DNA of 64,000 nucleotides from Hyphomonadaceae bacterium UBA1849 (GCA_002338565.1 DDIN01000006.1:62001-126000), one strand, 5' to 3'. Positions 55,087-63,736 are shown, numbered from the stretch's first letter. Numbers and translations are program-made. The notes: generated from the sequence alone by a model not told the origin.

Positions 55087-56103
55087 CTACCCTGCACGCG
55101 ATATGTCAGCCGCCACCATCATCTCAACAAGCGAATTGAACGGCGTCTGCGCTGACCAGCCGAGCTTTTGTTCAGCCCGTTGAGGATTACCGATCAAACC
55201 GTCAGGATCCTGCGCCCTATAGAATTCGGGCGCTACCGCTACGATGGTTCGACCCGTTTTTGTGTCGACCGCAATCTCATCGACACCGTCGCCCTGCCAC
55301 CTAATGTCGAGCCCTAAATAAGCCGCAGCAATCTCAATCCAGTCCCGAACACAATGAAACTGCCCGCTCGACAGAATATATCTGCTGGGAGCTTTATTCT
55401 GTAGCGACAGCACAGCCGCTTTCATGAAATCATCCGCATACGACCAGTCTCGCCGCGAATTGAGGTTGCCAACACGCAACACAAACTCCGAATTCCGCGC
55501 AGCCTCAACCATTCCCATAGTGACTTTGCGGCTCAGAAAGCGCTCAGTTCGCAACGGTGATTCATGATTGTAGAGAACACCTGAAACCGCAAACACGCCT
55601 GCAGACCGCGCATCAGCAACAATGTCGTCAGCAACTACTTTCGCCTCGGCGTAAAAGTTTTCCGGATTTACCGGCGTTTCTTCCGTCTGCGGTCCTGTAG
55701 TTTCATTGCCAAAAACTTGTGCGCTAGAAGCCTGAAAAAATCGAACTGAGTCTTTGGCATCTGTAGCGGAATCCAGCATCACCCCGACAATTTCGCCATT
55801 TACAAAAAGCGTCTTATCGCGACTCACGTTTGCTTCTGCGAGCGAGGTATAGCCGGCGAGATTAAAAAACCAATCAGGCTCAGTCTCCCAGACGACCTGC
55901 TGGACCGCCTTGGCATTATCGAGGCCGCACGTGACCAACCTAACCTGTTCGCAGATACCAACGAACTGTAGTCGCCATTTGTCGCTCAGCTGCGCGTTTT
56001 GGCAGGTACCAGTTACTTCAAACCCAAGGTCGAGAAGTCTTCTTGCGAGATAAGCACCATCCTGACCGGTAATACCGAAGATGAGCGCTTTCTGCCTCGA
56101 CAT
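55087..56103 (-). CDS. GDP-mannose 4,6-dehydratase-like extended SDR protein
   Basis: NAD(P)-dependent sugar-nucleotide dehydratase/epimerase, most like GDP-mannose 4,6-dehydratase (Gmd), which makes GDP-4-keto-6-deoxymannose. The cofactor motif is GITGQDG (residues 10-16), the active-site Ser pair is at 126-127 (ASSAQVFG), with Tyr151 and Lys155 in FYAEAK, and the Gmd-like LYNHESPLRTERFLSRKVT segment follows. It has 338 residues. It differs from classical Gmd in the post-cofactor motif (NLAGYTSLAEAN instead of NLAAQSHV), so the exact substrate is open. It overlaps the glmM stop by one base (TAATG), suggesting coupling to sugar-nucleotide supply for a surface polysaccharide. Confidence 0.85.
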   Translation of the reverse strand: MSRQKALIFGITGQDGAYLARRLLDLGFEVTGTCQNAQLSDKWRLQFVGICEQVRLVTCGLDNAKAVQQVVWETEPDWFFNLAGYTSLAEANVSRDKTLFVNGEIVGVMLDSATDAKDSVRFFQASSAQVFGNETTGPQTEETPVNPENFYAEAKVVADDIVADARSAGVFAVSGVLYNHESPLRTERFLSRKVTMGMVEAARNSEFVLRVGNLNSRRDWSYADDFMKAAVLSLQNKAPSRYILSSGQFHCVRDWIEIAAAYLGLDIRWQGDGVDEIAVDTKTGRTIVAVAPEFYRAQDPDGLIGNPQRAEQKLGWSAQTPFNSLVEMMVAADISRAG

Positions 56104-57452
56104 TATTGGCCGTCCGCTTTCAGGATTTCCGCGATAATTTCGCCTACTGCGCGCTCAGCGTTTCCACGCTCATAGGCTTCAGCCATAACCCGAATAAGCG
56201 GTTCTGTACCCGACTTACGCACAACAACGCGACCGGAATCACCCAAAGTCTCAGATACGCTCTCAATCCTGGCTTTCACACTTTCAGCGGAAAGTGGGTC
56301 GTCCGACTGATAGCGAACATTCTCCAGAAGCTGCGGCACAGGTTCAAACACCGACAGAACCTCTGATGCCTTTTTGTCTTCGCGAACCATGATGGACAGA
56401 ACCGCGATTGCGGCAATGATGGCATCGCCGGTGGTCACATGGTTAGCGAGAACCACGTGTCCTGATTGCTCTCCACCTATTGAGAAACCGCCTTCCCGCA
56501 AACGTTCTACGACATACCGGTCGCCCACCTTGGTTCGCTCCAGCTTTATGCCTTCTCGCGAGAGTGCACCCTCCAAACCAAGATTCGACATTATCGTTGC
56601 AACAACCGTGTCGCCTGCAAGTCGCCCCTGCGCTTTGGCGTCAATCGCTATGGCCCCCATAATCTGGTCACCATCTGCAACTTCGCCGTTTTCGTCGACA
56701 ACAATAATGCGATCCGCATCGCCATCAAAAGCGATTCCGACATCGGCAGAATGAGCACGAACCACCTCCGAAAGCCCCTCAGGGTGAAGAGCGCCGCATT
56801 TGGTGTTGATGTTTACACCGTCAGGTGTGTCGGCAAGCATTATTACTTCAGCACCCAACGATCGGAAAACGGGTTCCGCGGCGCTCACGCCTGCACCATT
56901 GGCAGCATCAATCACGACCTTCAAGCCACTGAGGCTCGCGTCCGGCCCGGCCGTCCGGACCGCAAAATCCGCATACGACGATACGTCGAATTCGGCATTA
57001 ACGACACGACCGAAGCGTTCTGCAGGCACCGTACAATCAAATCTGGGATCTTGAATGATGGCTTCGATCTCGTCCTGCTGGGCACCTGAAAGCTTGTAGC
57101 CATCCGGCCCAAAAACTTTCACACCGTTGTCGTGAAAAGGATTGTGGGACGCGGTAATCATCAGACCCGCCGCCGCACCATTCTGAACCGTCAGCCAGCC
57201 TAGCGCTGGTGTTGGAAGCACATCTACCAAAGCGACATCTGCTCCTGCATTCAGGAGCCCGGACACGATCGCAGATTGGAGGATTAAACCTGATGCACGA
57301 GTATCTCGCCCAATAACGACGACGGGACGATGACCGGCGTTACGAAGCGTATATCCGAGCGCCTCTCCGAATCTCAAAAACATATCGGGGCGTATCGCGC
57401 CCATATTTACCGTTCCACGAATTCCGTCTGTGCCGAACAGCTTTTCCGCCAT
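56103..57452 (-). CDS. glmM: Phosphoglucosamine mutase
   Basis: Converts glucosamine-6-phosphate to glucosamine-1-phosphate for UDP-GlcNAc synthesis. The phosphoserine is Ser102 in MITASHNPFHDNG, the metal loop is AFDGDADRIIVVDENG, the sugar loop GGEQSGHV, and the phosphate-binding site VRKSGTEPLIRVMAE. It has 449 residues. It is 48 bases after glmS, which makes its substrate. Confidence 0.97.
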   Translation of the reverse strand: MAEKLFGTDGIRGTVNMGAIRPDMFLRFGEALGYTLRNAGHRPVVVIGRDTRASGLILQSAIVSGLLNAGADVALVDVLPTPALGWLTVQNGAAAGLMITASHNPFHDNGVKVFGPDGYKLSGAQQDEIEAIIQDPRFDCTVPAERFGRVVNAEFDVSSYADFAVRTAGPDASLSGLKVVIDAANGAGVSAAEPVFRSLGAEVIMLADTPDGVNINTKCGALHPEGLSEVVRAHSADVGIAFDGDADRIIVVDENGEVADGDQIMGAIAIDAKAQGRLAGDTVVATIMSNLGLEGALSREGIKLERTKVGDRYVVERLREGGFSIGGEQSGHVVLANHVTTGDAIIAAIAVLSIMVREDKKASEVLSVFEPVPQLLENVRYQSDDPLSAESVKARIESVSETLGDSGRVVVRKSGTEPLIRVMAEAYERGNAERAVGEIIAEILKADGQ

Positions 57453-57500
57453 TTGATCCCCGCTGATACTTTTTACGACCAGAGATACTGACTCTCGGCG

Positions 57501-59333
57501 CTATTCAACAGTCACAGACTTGGCGAGGTTGCGCGGTTGATCGACATCTGTGCCCCGCATGACGGCGGTGTGATAAGCGATGAGCTGTAAAACAACCGAG
57601 TACACGAATGGTGCCACGATTGATTCGCACGCTGGAATCTCAAGGCTTGCAGTCGGCACATTACCAGCGAGTTCGACCCCCTTACGATCAGAGAGAAGCA
57701 ATACCGGCCCTTTACGCGCAGCAACCTCCTGCAAGTTCGACAGTGACTTCTCGAACAGCTCGTCTGTAGGCGCAATAAACACAATCGGGGTTTTGTCGGT
57801 AATCAGAGCGATTGGACCGTGTTTAAGTTCGCCCGCACCAAAACCTTCTGCGTGAATATAAGAAATCTCTTTAAGCTTCAGAGCACCTTCCAGCGCGAGT
57901 GGGTAATGCACGCCACGCCCGAGGTAGAACACATCATCAGCTTCAGCGATAAGCTCGCAAACGGAATAGATCTGGCGATCCAGATCCAGCGTCTCGTCGA
58001 CGAGATCAATGATAGAAAATACAGATTTATTATAACCTGCGAACTCTTCATCGGTGATCACGCCCCGTGAGTGCCCCGCATGGATCGCAGACGCTAGCAA
58101 AGAGAGAAGCTGCGCAGTGAAGGCCTTCGTACTTGCGACACCGATTTCAGGTCCTGCCAGCGTTGGCAGAACGACATCCGCCTCCCGCGCGATAGTCGAT
58201 GTCGGCACGTTTACGATCGCAATGGTTTTGACGCCCTGCTCCTTGCAATAACGAAGTGCCGCCAGTGTATCGGCCGTCTCACCTGACTGCGAAACAAAGA
58301 TCGCTGCGGAATTTGGCGCAAGTGCCGGTTGGCGATATCTGAATTCAGACGCGATATCCGTTTTGCACGGAATGCCAGCGAGCTGCTCGAACCAGTACTC
58401 CGCCACCCGCGTCGCATAATGGGCCGTACCGCAGGAAATCAGGTAGAGACTGGATACCGTTGAAAAATCGAGTTCTTCTTCACCAGATTTAGGGAGACTA
58501 ACTGTTCCGCGCGCAGGATGCGTGTACGCCTTCAGGGTACGGGTCAGCGCTTTCGGTTGCTCGAAAATTTCTTTCAACATGAAGTGCGGATAATTGCCTT
58601 TGTCAGCAACACTGTCCTCAGTTTCGACAGTCTGGACGGGACGCTCGACCGGCTGATCGTTCATATCAAAGATTTCATATCCGGTGCGAGACAGAACGCA
58701 CCAATCGCCCTCTTCGAGGTAAATCACCTGATCGGTAAAAGGAGCGATTGCGAGAGCATCCGATCCCAGAAACATTTCATCCTTACCGACACCAATCACG
58801 AGTGGGCTGCCCTGGCGGGCGCCGATCATCATGTCGATGTGTCCTTCGAAAATCATGCTCAGAGCATAAGCGCCAGTGAAACGCTTCAACGCTTTGGAAA
58901 CCGCTGTTTTCGGGTCGTCGCCTTGTTTCAGAAATGTGCTGATGAGCACTGCAACGGTTTCACTGTCCGTTTCCGTGTGAAACTCATGGCCAGCGGCACG
59001 CAGCTCGGATTTCAGCTCTGAATAATTTTCAATGATACCGTTGTGAACAATGGCGACGCCTTCGGCTGTGTGAGGGTGCGCATTTCGCTCACTCGCTTCA
59101 CCATGTGTCGCCCAACGCGTGTGACCGATCCCGGTGAAACCGATAAGGGGTTCTTCGCGAAGTTTGTCTTCCAGAGATGCAATTTTGCCAACGCTCCGGC
59201 GGCGCTCAATGCCCTCAGGCAGAACAACCGCAACACCTGCACTGTCATAACCACGGTATTCCAGACGCTTTAGCGTCGCAACGAGACGAGCCGTTACTGG
59301 CGCCATGCCCACGATACCAATAATTCCACACAT
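57501..59333 (-). CDS. glmS: Glutamine--fructose-6-phosphate aminotransferase (isomerizing)
   Basis: Makes glucosamine-6-phosphate from fructose-6-phosphate and glutamine, the first step toward peptidoglycan and lipopolysaccharide amino sugars. The N-terminal Ntn glutaminase domain begins MCGIIGIVG with Cys2 as nucleophile and includes HTRWATHG. Two SIS domains follow (SCGTAHYATRVAEYW and the later LGRGVHYPLALEGALKLKE), and the C-terminus ends PRNLAKSVTVE. It has 610 residues. The start at 59333 is forced by the catalytic Cys2; a GAGG ribosome-binding site is present. No glmS ribozyme is visible upstream. Confidence 0.98.
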   Translation of the reverse strand: MCGIIGIVGMAPVTARLVATLKRLEYRGYDSAGVAVVLPEGIERRRSVGKIASLEDKLREEPLIGFTGIGHTRWATHGEASERNAHPHTAEGVAIVHNGIIENYSELKSELRAAGHEFHTETDSETVAVLISTFLKQGDDPKTAVSKALKRFTGAYALSMIFEGHIDMMIGARQGSPLVIGVGKDEMFLGSDALAIAPFTDQVIYLEEGDWCVLSRTGYEIFDMNDQPVERPVQTVETEDSVADKGNYPHFMLKEIFEQPKALTRTLKAYTHPARGTVSLPKSGEEELDFSTVSSLYLISCGTAHYATRVAEYWFEQLAGIPCKTDIASEFRYRQPALAPNSAAIFVSQSGETADTLAALRYCKEQGVKTIAIVNVPTSTIAREADVVLPTLAGPEIGVASTKAFTAQLLSLLASAIHAGHSRGVITDEEFAGYNKSVFSIIDLVDETLDLDRQIYSVCELIAEADDVFYLGRGVHYPLALEGALKLKEISYIHAEGFGAGELKHGPIALITDKTPIVFIAPTDELFEKSLSNLQEVAARKGPVLLLSDRKGVELAGNVPTASLEIPACESIVAPFVYSVVLQLIAYHTAVMRGTDVDQPRNLAKSVTVE

Positions 59334-59554
59334 GCAGCTAATACCTCTTGTCCAACAAACGCATCCCGTGCCCGGAATGTGCCAACAATCTATGAATATT
59401 GTGCAGACAAAAAGGTAAGAATGCAGCAAGCGCGTTCACCTTTTCCGACAAAGTGTAGCGCTACGTCATCTTGTTTTGCTTCCAGAAATCCGACTAAGGA
59501 AGCTAGAAAGACGTTCAGTAAACGCGTCGCGCTCTCGATGAATTGGAGAATTGC
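59334..59554. other. Divergent glmS / tesB intergenic region
   Basis: 221 bases must hold two promoters. For tesB, TTGTTT with CTAAGG 17 bases on is the best I can see, which is weak; no strong glmS promoter stands out. Frames reading through the region on either strand have no ribosome-binding site or recognisable product, and I find no repeats or terminators. Confidence 0.35.
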
Positions 59555-60439
59555 TTGGCTACCGAAGGCAAAAAAGTCGATCCAGTCGATGAACTGGTCG
59601 GAATTCTGGACCTGGAACGCATCGAGGTCGACCGATTTCGCGGATTCACGCCACCTTCGCGCTCTATCCGTATTTTTGGCGGACAGGTAATCAGCCAGGC
59701 TCTCGTTTCGGCCTGCCGCACGGTTGATGGCCCGATCTGCCATTCTCTGCATGCTTACTTCATCCGCCCGGGCAATCCTGAGGTGCCAATCCTGTATGAA
59801 GTCGACCGCGCTCGAGACGGTAAAAGCTTTGCGACCCGCCGTGTAATCGCGATCCAGAACGGCGAGCAAATTTTCAACCTCGCAGCGTCATTTCATACCA
59901 AAGAAGAAGGCTTTGACCACCAGCAGGACATGCCTGATGTTCCCGCACCGGAAGACCTCACATCAGAGGCCGAACAGCGTCTCAGCATGGCCCAGCAACT
60001 TCCGGAGCCAATGAAATCGGCCTTTATGGCAGAGCAGCCGATCGATATTCGATCCGTAAAGCCGCAGAACATCATCAATCCGCAAAAACTTGATCCAGAG
60101 AATTTTACCTGGATAAAACTCAAAAAGCGCGTCGCTGCGGACGATCAGCATACGCACCACACTATTCTCGCCTATGCCTCCGATATGTCGCTGCTAGACA
60201 CTTGCGTTCGTCCGCATGGCGTAAACTTCTTCAAGGGTGCACAGATGGCGAGCCTTGATCATGCCATGTGGTTCCACGGCGACTTCCGCGCGGATGAATG
60301 GCTTCTCTACGTGCAGGAAAGCCCGAAAGCCTCAAATGGAAGAGGAATGAATTTCGGGCGCATCTATCGTCGTGATGGTGTTCTGATCGCCACGGTCGCG
60401 CAGGAAGGGCTTATTCGCCCTTACAAATCCAAACGCTGA
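59555..60439 (+). CDS. tesB: Acyl-CoA thioesterase II
   Basis: Double-hotdog thioesterase that hydrolyses acyl-CoA. The N-terminal hotdog has SIRIFGGQVISQAL and HSLHAYFIRPG. The C-terminal hotdog has ASLDHAMWFHGDFRADEWLLY and ends ASNGRGMNFGRIYRRDGVLIATVAQEGLIR. I start at TTG 59555 (MATEGKKVDP, 294 residues) because TTGGAGAA lies 6 bases upstream; TTG 59543 (298 residues) is the alternative, and there is no ATG in the right place. It stands alone on the plus strand. Confidence 0.94.
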   Translation: MATEGKKVDPVDELVGILDLERIEVDRFRGFTPPSRSIRIFGGQVISQALVSACRTVDGPICHSLHAYFIRPGNPEVPILYEVDRARDGKSFATRRVIAIQNGEQIFNLAASFHTKEEGFDHQQDMPDVPAPEDLTSEAEQRLSMAQQLPEPMKSAFMAEQPIDIRSVKPQNIINPQKLDPENFTWIKLKKRVAADDQHTHHTILAYASDMSLLDTCVRPHGVNFFKGAQMASLDHAMWFHGDFRADEWLLYVQESPKASNGRGMNFGRIYRRDGVLIATVAQEGLIRPYKSKR

Positions 60440-60454
60440 GGACGAACGACAAGC

Positions 60455-60480
60455 AAAAGCTCAGGCGTACTGCCTGAGCT
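60455..60480 (-). terminator. Terminator hairpin inside the end of the glycosyltransferase gene
   Basis: A perfect 9-base-pair stem AGCTCAGGC/GCCTGAGCT with a 5-base loop (60458-60480) is followed on the minus strand by TTT and a T-rich stretch. The stem includes the last codons and stop codon of the glycosyltransferase gene. On the plus strand no T run follows, but the hairpin could still block read-through from tesB. Confidence 0.65.
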
Positions 60481-61657
60481 CGTCAGATGCGAAGAGCGGC
60501 TCATTCGGAGTAACATCACTCCAGTCCTGAGAGAGTTTCGCGAGTTGGCTACGCATGCCCAGCCCCTGATCTATGGACACGGTTTCTGCCGCTCTCAGGA
60601 AGGCTTGCACGACTGAGCTGAATTGAACTTCTGCCCAGCGGCGTTCGCCATCCGCCATGCGGCCATACACGTCGTCGCTTTCTTTGATCCGGATAAACCG
60701 GTAATCAATTAGGGCGTCCTTTTCGACTGACATAAAGTCCATATTACCGGACCAGCCCGTCGCGTAAGCCTGGCGTCCCGTAGACACCGCTTCAGCGAGC
60801 GCGAGGCCATAGCCTTCAGAGCGATGGGTTGAGATAACGCAATCTACATCCGTCCACAGCTCGGCGAGCTCTTCCTCAGGCAGTTTTTTATCTATCCACT
60901 GCACATTTGGCGCGCCGTCGATCCATCCCCGGATGGTTTGGCGCTGCATCTCTGAAAGTGACTGCGTCTTTACTTTAAGCAGGAATTCGGAACTGTCCCC
61001 GAAGGCATGTCGGAAGGCGCGAATGGCTGCGCCAATGTTCTTACGCGACAGACTGGATTTACCGTCCATCTGAACAATGAAATTCCGCGCATATTTGTTT
61101 TTTGGCGGACCCAGCATCTGCACAAGCCCACTCATTTCCACCGGATGGGTTCGGCGGATCACATTCTCCCGAAGCTCGCCGAAACTATCCTTCACAAATG
61201 TGCTGGGAACGATGATCTGATCAAAAACTTTGGAAATCTGTTTCCATTCGTCCGGCAAATCTTCCAGCTCCCACGCCCAGTATCCAAGACGCGGCCCTGT
61301 AGGAAGTTTCATCGGGTTGGTCTTTGCAAGCGTCGCGAGCGCCTCAGGCGCATTGCAATGCATGATCCAGCCAAAGTCTTTTGGCGCATCAAGTTCGCAA
61401 CCGAACATACCCTTGGAGTGGAGAAAGTCGTTTAGTCTGTGCTTTACGACCTGAAAGCCGAGCTGCTCGAGCTTGTGTACGGTAAGATCAGCGGAACGCG
61501 CTACGCCGAACGTATCCCCAAAAAAACCGGAGACCACGAAACCGCGAGGCCAGAATGTACTGTGACTATGCGAAAGATCACGCGTAAAAACGTGACGGGC
61601 CGTCCTCAGAATTCCGCGGATAGCCAGATCTTTCAACATCATACCAATACCCAGCAT
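60461..61657 (-). CDS. Glycosyltransferase, family 4 (GT-B) type
   Basis: Predicted sugar-nucleotide-dependent glycosyltransferase of 398 residues, cytoplasmic or membrane-associated. The donor-binding region holds LPEEELAELWTDVDCVISTHRSEGYGLALAEAVSTGRQ (about residues 264-300), the E-x7-E type arrangement of GT4 enzymes. The N-terminal half contains MHCNAPEALATL and LGYWAWELEDLPDEW, as in transferases of poorly characterised polysaccharide clusters. The acceptor and sugar are unknown. ATG at 61642 or 61639 may be the true start, since the first six residues are not constrained. It is a stand-alone gene downstream of tRNA-Val, and its stop lies in a terminator stem. Confidence 0.75.
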   Translation of the reverse strand: MLGIGMMLKDLAIRGILRTARHVFTRDLSHSHSTFWPRGFVVSGFFGDTFGVARSADLTVHKLEQLGFQVVKHRLNDFLHSKGMFGCELDAPKDFGWIMHCNAPEALATLAKTNPMKLPTGPRLGYWAWELEDLPDEWKQISKVFDQIIVPSTFVKDSFGELRENVIRRTHPVEMSGLVQMLGPPKNKYARNFIVQMDGKSSLSRKNIGAAIRAFRHAFGDSSEFLLKVKTQSLSEMQRQTIRGWIDGAPNVQWIDKKLPEEELAELWTDVDCVISTHRSEGYGLALAEAVSTGRQAYATGWSGNMDFMSVEKDALIDYRFIRIKESDDVYGRMADGERRWAEVQFSSVVQAFLRAAETVSIDQGLGMRSQLAKLSQDWSDVTPNEPLFASDELRQYA

Positions 61658-61874
61658 GCATTACTTAAACACAGTACATAGCGGGAAAGTCGACAGATGG
61701 TATCCCTGTCAGACACAAGCATCGTCATGTCATCAAATCCCCGCATGCCACATTCTGAACACAAATGACGTGCGATGAAAATCTTTAATCCCGATTTTCT
61801 ACAAAACGCGACAGCGCCGTCATCACCATTTCCGGTTCGGAGATGGTGAAATACGACTGTGTTTCAGGAGAAAA
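61658..61874. other. Gap between the glycosyltransferase gene and tRNA-Val
   Basis: 217 bases without a supported gene. They hold a GACAG-N9-CTGTC inverted repeat (61692-61710), which might be an operator of the glycosyltransferase gene, and a strong hairpin at 61823-61849. I see no convincing promoter. Confidence 0.35.
61823..61849. other. 12-base-pair hairpin downstream of tRNA-Val
   Basis: TCACCATTTCCG pairs with CGGAGATGGTGA (one G-T wobble) around a three-base loop. No T run follows on either strand, so it is not a standard terminator. It begins about 25 bases beyond the 3' end of the tRNA in the transcript and may be a processing or stability element. Confidence 0.5.
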
Positions 61875-61950
61875 TGGTGGGCGGTAACGGGCTCGAACCG
61901 CTGACCCTCTCGGTGTAAACGAGATGCTCTTCCAACTGAGCTAACCGCCC
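61875..61950 (-). tRNA. tRNA-Val (anticodon UAC)
   Basis: The minus strand folds into a standard cloverleaf of 76 bases: acceptor stem GGGCGGT/ACCGCCC, D arm GCTC/GAGC, anticodon stem TCTCG/CGAGA with loop TTTACAC (anticodon TAC), and T arm with TTCGAGC. The discriminator is A and the 3' CCA is encoded. It reads GUA and, by wobble, other GUN codons. Confidence 0.98.
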
Positions 61951-61960
61951 TGAGCGGCGC

Positions 61961-61989
61961 ACAAATCATCAAAATATCGCTCGGGTCAA
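61961..61989 (-). promoter_or_regulatory. Possible promoter of tRNA-Val
   Basis: On the minus strand TTGACC (61984-61989) is a good -35, 17 bases before ATTTGT (61961-61966), a weak -10. The distance to the mature 5' end (10 bases) suits a short leader removed by RNase P. Confidence 0.35.
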
Positions 61990-62107
61990 GAGGTTATTTT
62001 CATTTCCATGCAAAGAGTTTGATTTTCCACGATGGCACTTGGCCAAATTTGTGGATACTTACCCTTCCGGCGCCTCGTCGCTCTGATGAATTATCTCGGA
62101 TTCCAGC

Positions 62108-62962
62108 ATGCCAAAGAGCTACATTCTCACCCTCGCCTGCACCGATCGCTCGGGAATCATTGCGGCTGTCTCCAACGTTTTGCTGAATCACTCGTGCTTC
62201 ATTGCGCGCTCTCGTTCATTCGGTGACGAAGGAACAAAGACGTTCTTCCTGCGGCTGTCATTTCAACCGGAGAACGATTCGTTTTCTCTGGAACAGCTTC
62301 AGGCCGAACTTAAAGAAACAGCTGCACGACTGGAAGCCGACTGGGATATAGAGCCCGAAGAGCGCAAGATGAAAACGCTCATCATGGTATCCAAGCTGGA
62401 TCACTGTGCGAACGCGCTGCTGTATGGCGCTCGCATTGGCGAGCTACCGATAGAACCAGTAGCGATTCTATCAAATCATCCTGACCTCGCACCAACGCTC
62501 CAGCACTGGGGGCTACCGTTTCATACCGTGCCTGTCACGCCAGACACCAAACCGCAGGCGGAACAGGCGATGTTCGATATAATCGAGCAAACCGGAGCCG
62601 AGCTAACGGTTCTCGCCCGCTATATGCAAATACTATCGAATGATGCGTGCCAACAGCTTTCAGGAAAGTGCATCAATATTCACCACTCATTCCTGCCGAG
62701 CTTCAAAGGCGCACGCCCATATCATCGGGCGCACGAACGTGGCGTGAAGATGATCGGTGCGACGGCGCATTACGTCACCGCAGACCTGGACGAAGGTCCG
62801 ATCCTTGCTCAGGTGACGCAGGACGTGGACCACTCCCATTCCGCTGGAGATTTCGTAGCGATGGGCCGCTCGCTCGAGGCAACCGCGCTGGTTCGCGCAG
62901 TTAAGGCGCATGCTGAAAGACGGGTTTTCCTAAACGGCCTGAAAACAGTCGTTTTCGCCTGA
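62108..62962 (+). CDS. purU: Formyltetrahydrofolate deformylase
   Basis: Hydrolyses 10-formyltetrahydrofolate to formate and tetrahydrofolate, balancing one-carbon pools and feeding PurT where present. An N-terminal ACT domain (YILTLACTDRSGIIAAVSNVL, about residues 5-80) precedes a formyltransferase-fold domain. The catalytic blocks are CINIHHSFLPSFKGARPYH and TAHYVTADLDEGPILAQ. It has 284 residues. It is alone on the plus strand and convergent with the Anbu gene across 10 bases; no clear terminator is seen. Confidence 0.96.
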   Translation: MPKSYILTLACTDRSGIIAAVSNVLLNHSCFIARSRSFGDEGTKTFFLRLSFQPENDSFSLEQLQAELKETAARLEADWDIEPEERKMKTLIMVSKLDHCANALLYGARIGELPIEPVAILSNHPDLAPTLQHWGLPFHTVPVTPDTKPQAEQAMFDIIEQTGAELTVLARYMQILSNDACQQLSGKCINIHHSFLPSFKGARPYHRAHERGVKMIGATAHYVTADLDEGPILAQVTQDVDHSHSAGDFVAMGRSLEATALVRAVKAHAERRVFLNGLKTVVFA

Positions 62963-62972
62963 CGGGGGCACT

Positions 62973-63704
62973 TTATACGTCCATCAACCGCATTTGGGAA
63001 AAGGCGTTCTTAAGCGCGTTTGACCAAGCCTCACTGAAAGCAAAGAACCGCGGATCGTCGGCATCGATTCTGCGCTGTTGTTCGAACATCAACGAGTTTG
63101 TTCGCATCACAGCCAAGTCGAGCGGCATGCCTACCGTCAGGTTGGATCGCAGAGTCGAGTCCATAGACAAGAGTGCGCAGATCACACCGTCCTGAATATC
63201 AGTGTCTACATTGATGACGCGATCAAGAATTGGTTTGCCGTACTTATGCTCACCGAGCTGGAAGAACGGAGAGTCTTCGGTGGCCTCAATGAAGTTACCA
63301 GCCGCGTACACCATAAACAGACGCGGCACCCCGCCGACGCGCTGACCGGCAACCAGAATTGACGCCCCAGAGTCGACATTACGCGCAGTGAGGCCCGGTC
63401 CATAGCGCGCCTGAACCTTGCGCATCGTATCTCCTACGACCTGAGCAACCTCAAACATGCTTGGCGCTGAGAAGATCGTCGGCTCATTGGGATTGGGTGC
63501 ATCAAGGCGTTCATTGATTTCGCTGATGACCGCCTGCGTGATCGCGAGGTTACCCGCTGTCATCATAGCGATAGCCCGTTCACCGGGCACCTGCCAAGTG
63601 AACAACTTTTTCACTCGCGAGATGTTATCAACACCCGCATTGGTTCTGGTATCCGCCAGCAGCACAAGGCCCTGATTGAGCTTGATACCAACACAATACG
63701 TCAT
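62973..63704 (-). CDS. Anbu proteasome-like Ntn hydrolase
   Basis: Bacterial relative of the proteasome/HslV beta subunit (Anbu, COG3484). After removal of the initiator Met, the N-terminal nucleophile would be Thr2 in MTYCVGIKLNQGLVLLADTRTNAG, matching the family. Other family elements are MTAGNLAITQAV and the S-rich SGASILVAGQ segment; the protein has 243 residues. A GAGGAGACC ribosome-binding site precedes the start. Upstream in the same direction is an alpha-E (DUF403) gene, one of the standard Anbu partners along with an ATP-grasp-type and a transglutaminase-like protein. The biological role of these clusters is not settled, though peptide handling or peptide modification has been proposed. 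Confidence 0.93.
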   Translation of the reverse strand: MTYCVGIKLNQGLVLLADTRTNAGVDNISRVKKLFTWQVPGERAIAMMTAGNLAITQAVISEINERLDAPNPNEPTIFSAPSMFEVAQVVGDTMRKVQARYGPGLTARNVDSGASILVAGQRVGGVPRLFMVYAAGNFIEATEDSPFFQLGEHKYGKPILDRVINVDTDIQDGVICALLSMDSTLRSNLTVGMPLDLAVMRTNSLMFEQQRRIDADDPRFFAFSEAWSNALKNAFSQMRLMDV

Positions 63705-63730
63705 TGAGGTCTCCTCGCGATTGCTCTGTT

Positions 63731-63736
63731 ATTATA
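63731..63736 (-). promoter_or_regulatory. Consensus -10 element upstream of the Anbu gene
   Basis: A perfect TATAAT on the minus strand lies about 27 bases before the Anbu start, after the alpha-E gene. No good -35 is found at the right distance, so activator-dependent or chance origin are both possible. Confidence 0.3.

Noticed and set aside
59334..59420. A glmS ribozyme upstream of glmS
   Set aside because: No matching core or space; it is a feature of other phyla and the region shows no such fold.
62941..62956. GAAAAC-AGTC-GTTTTC inverted repeat at the purU end as a terminator
   Set aside because: AT-rich six-pair stem inside the coding end with no T run on either strand.
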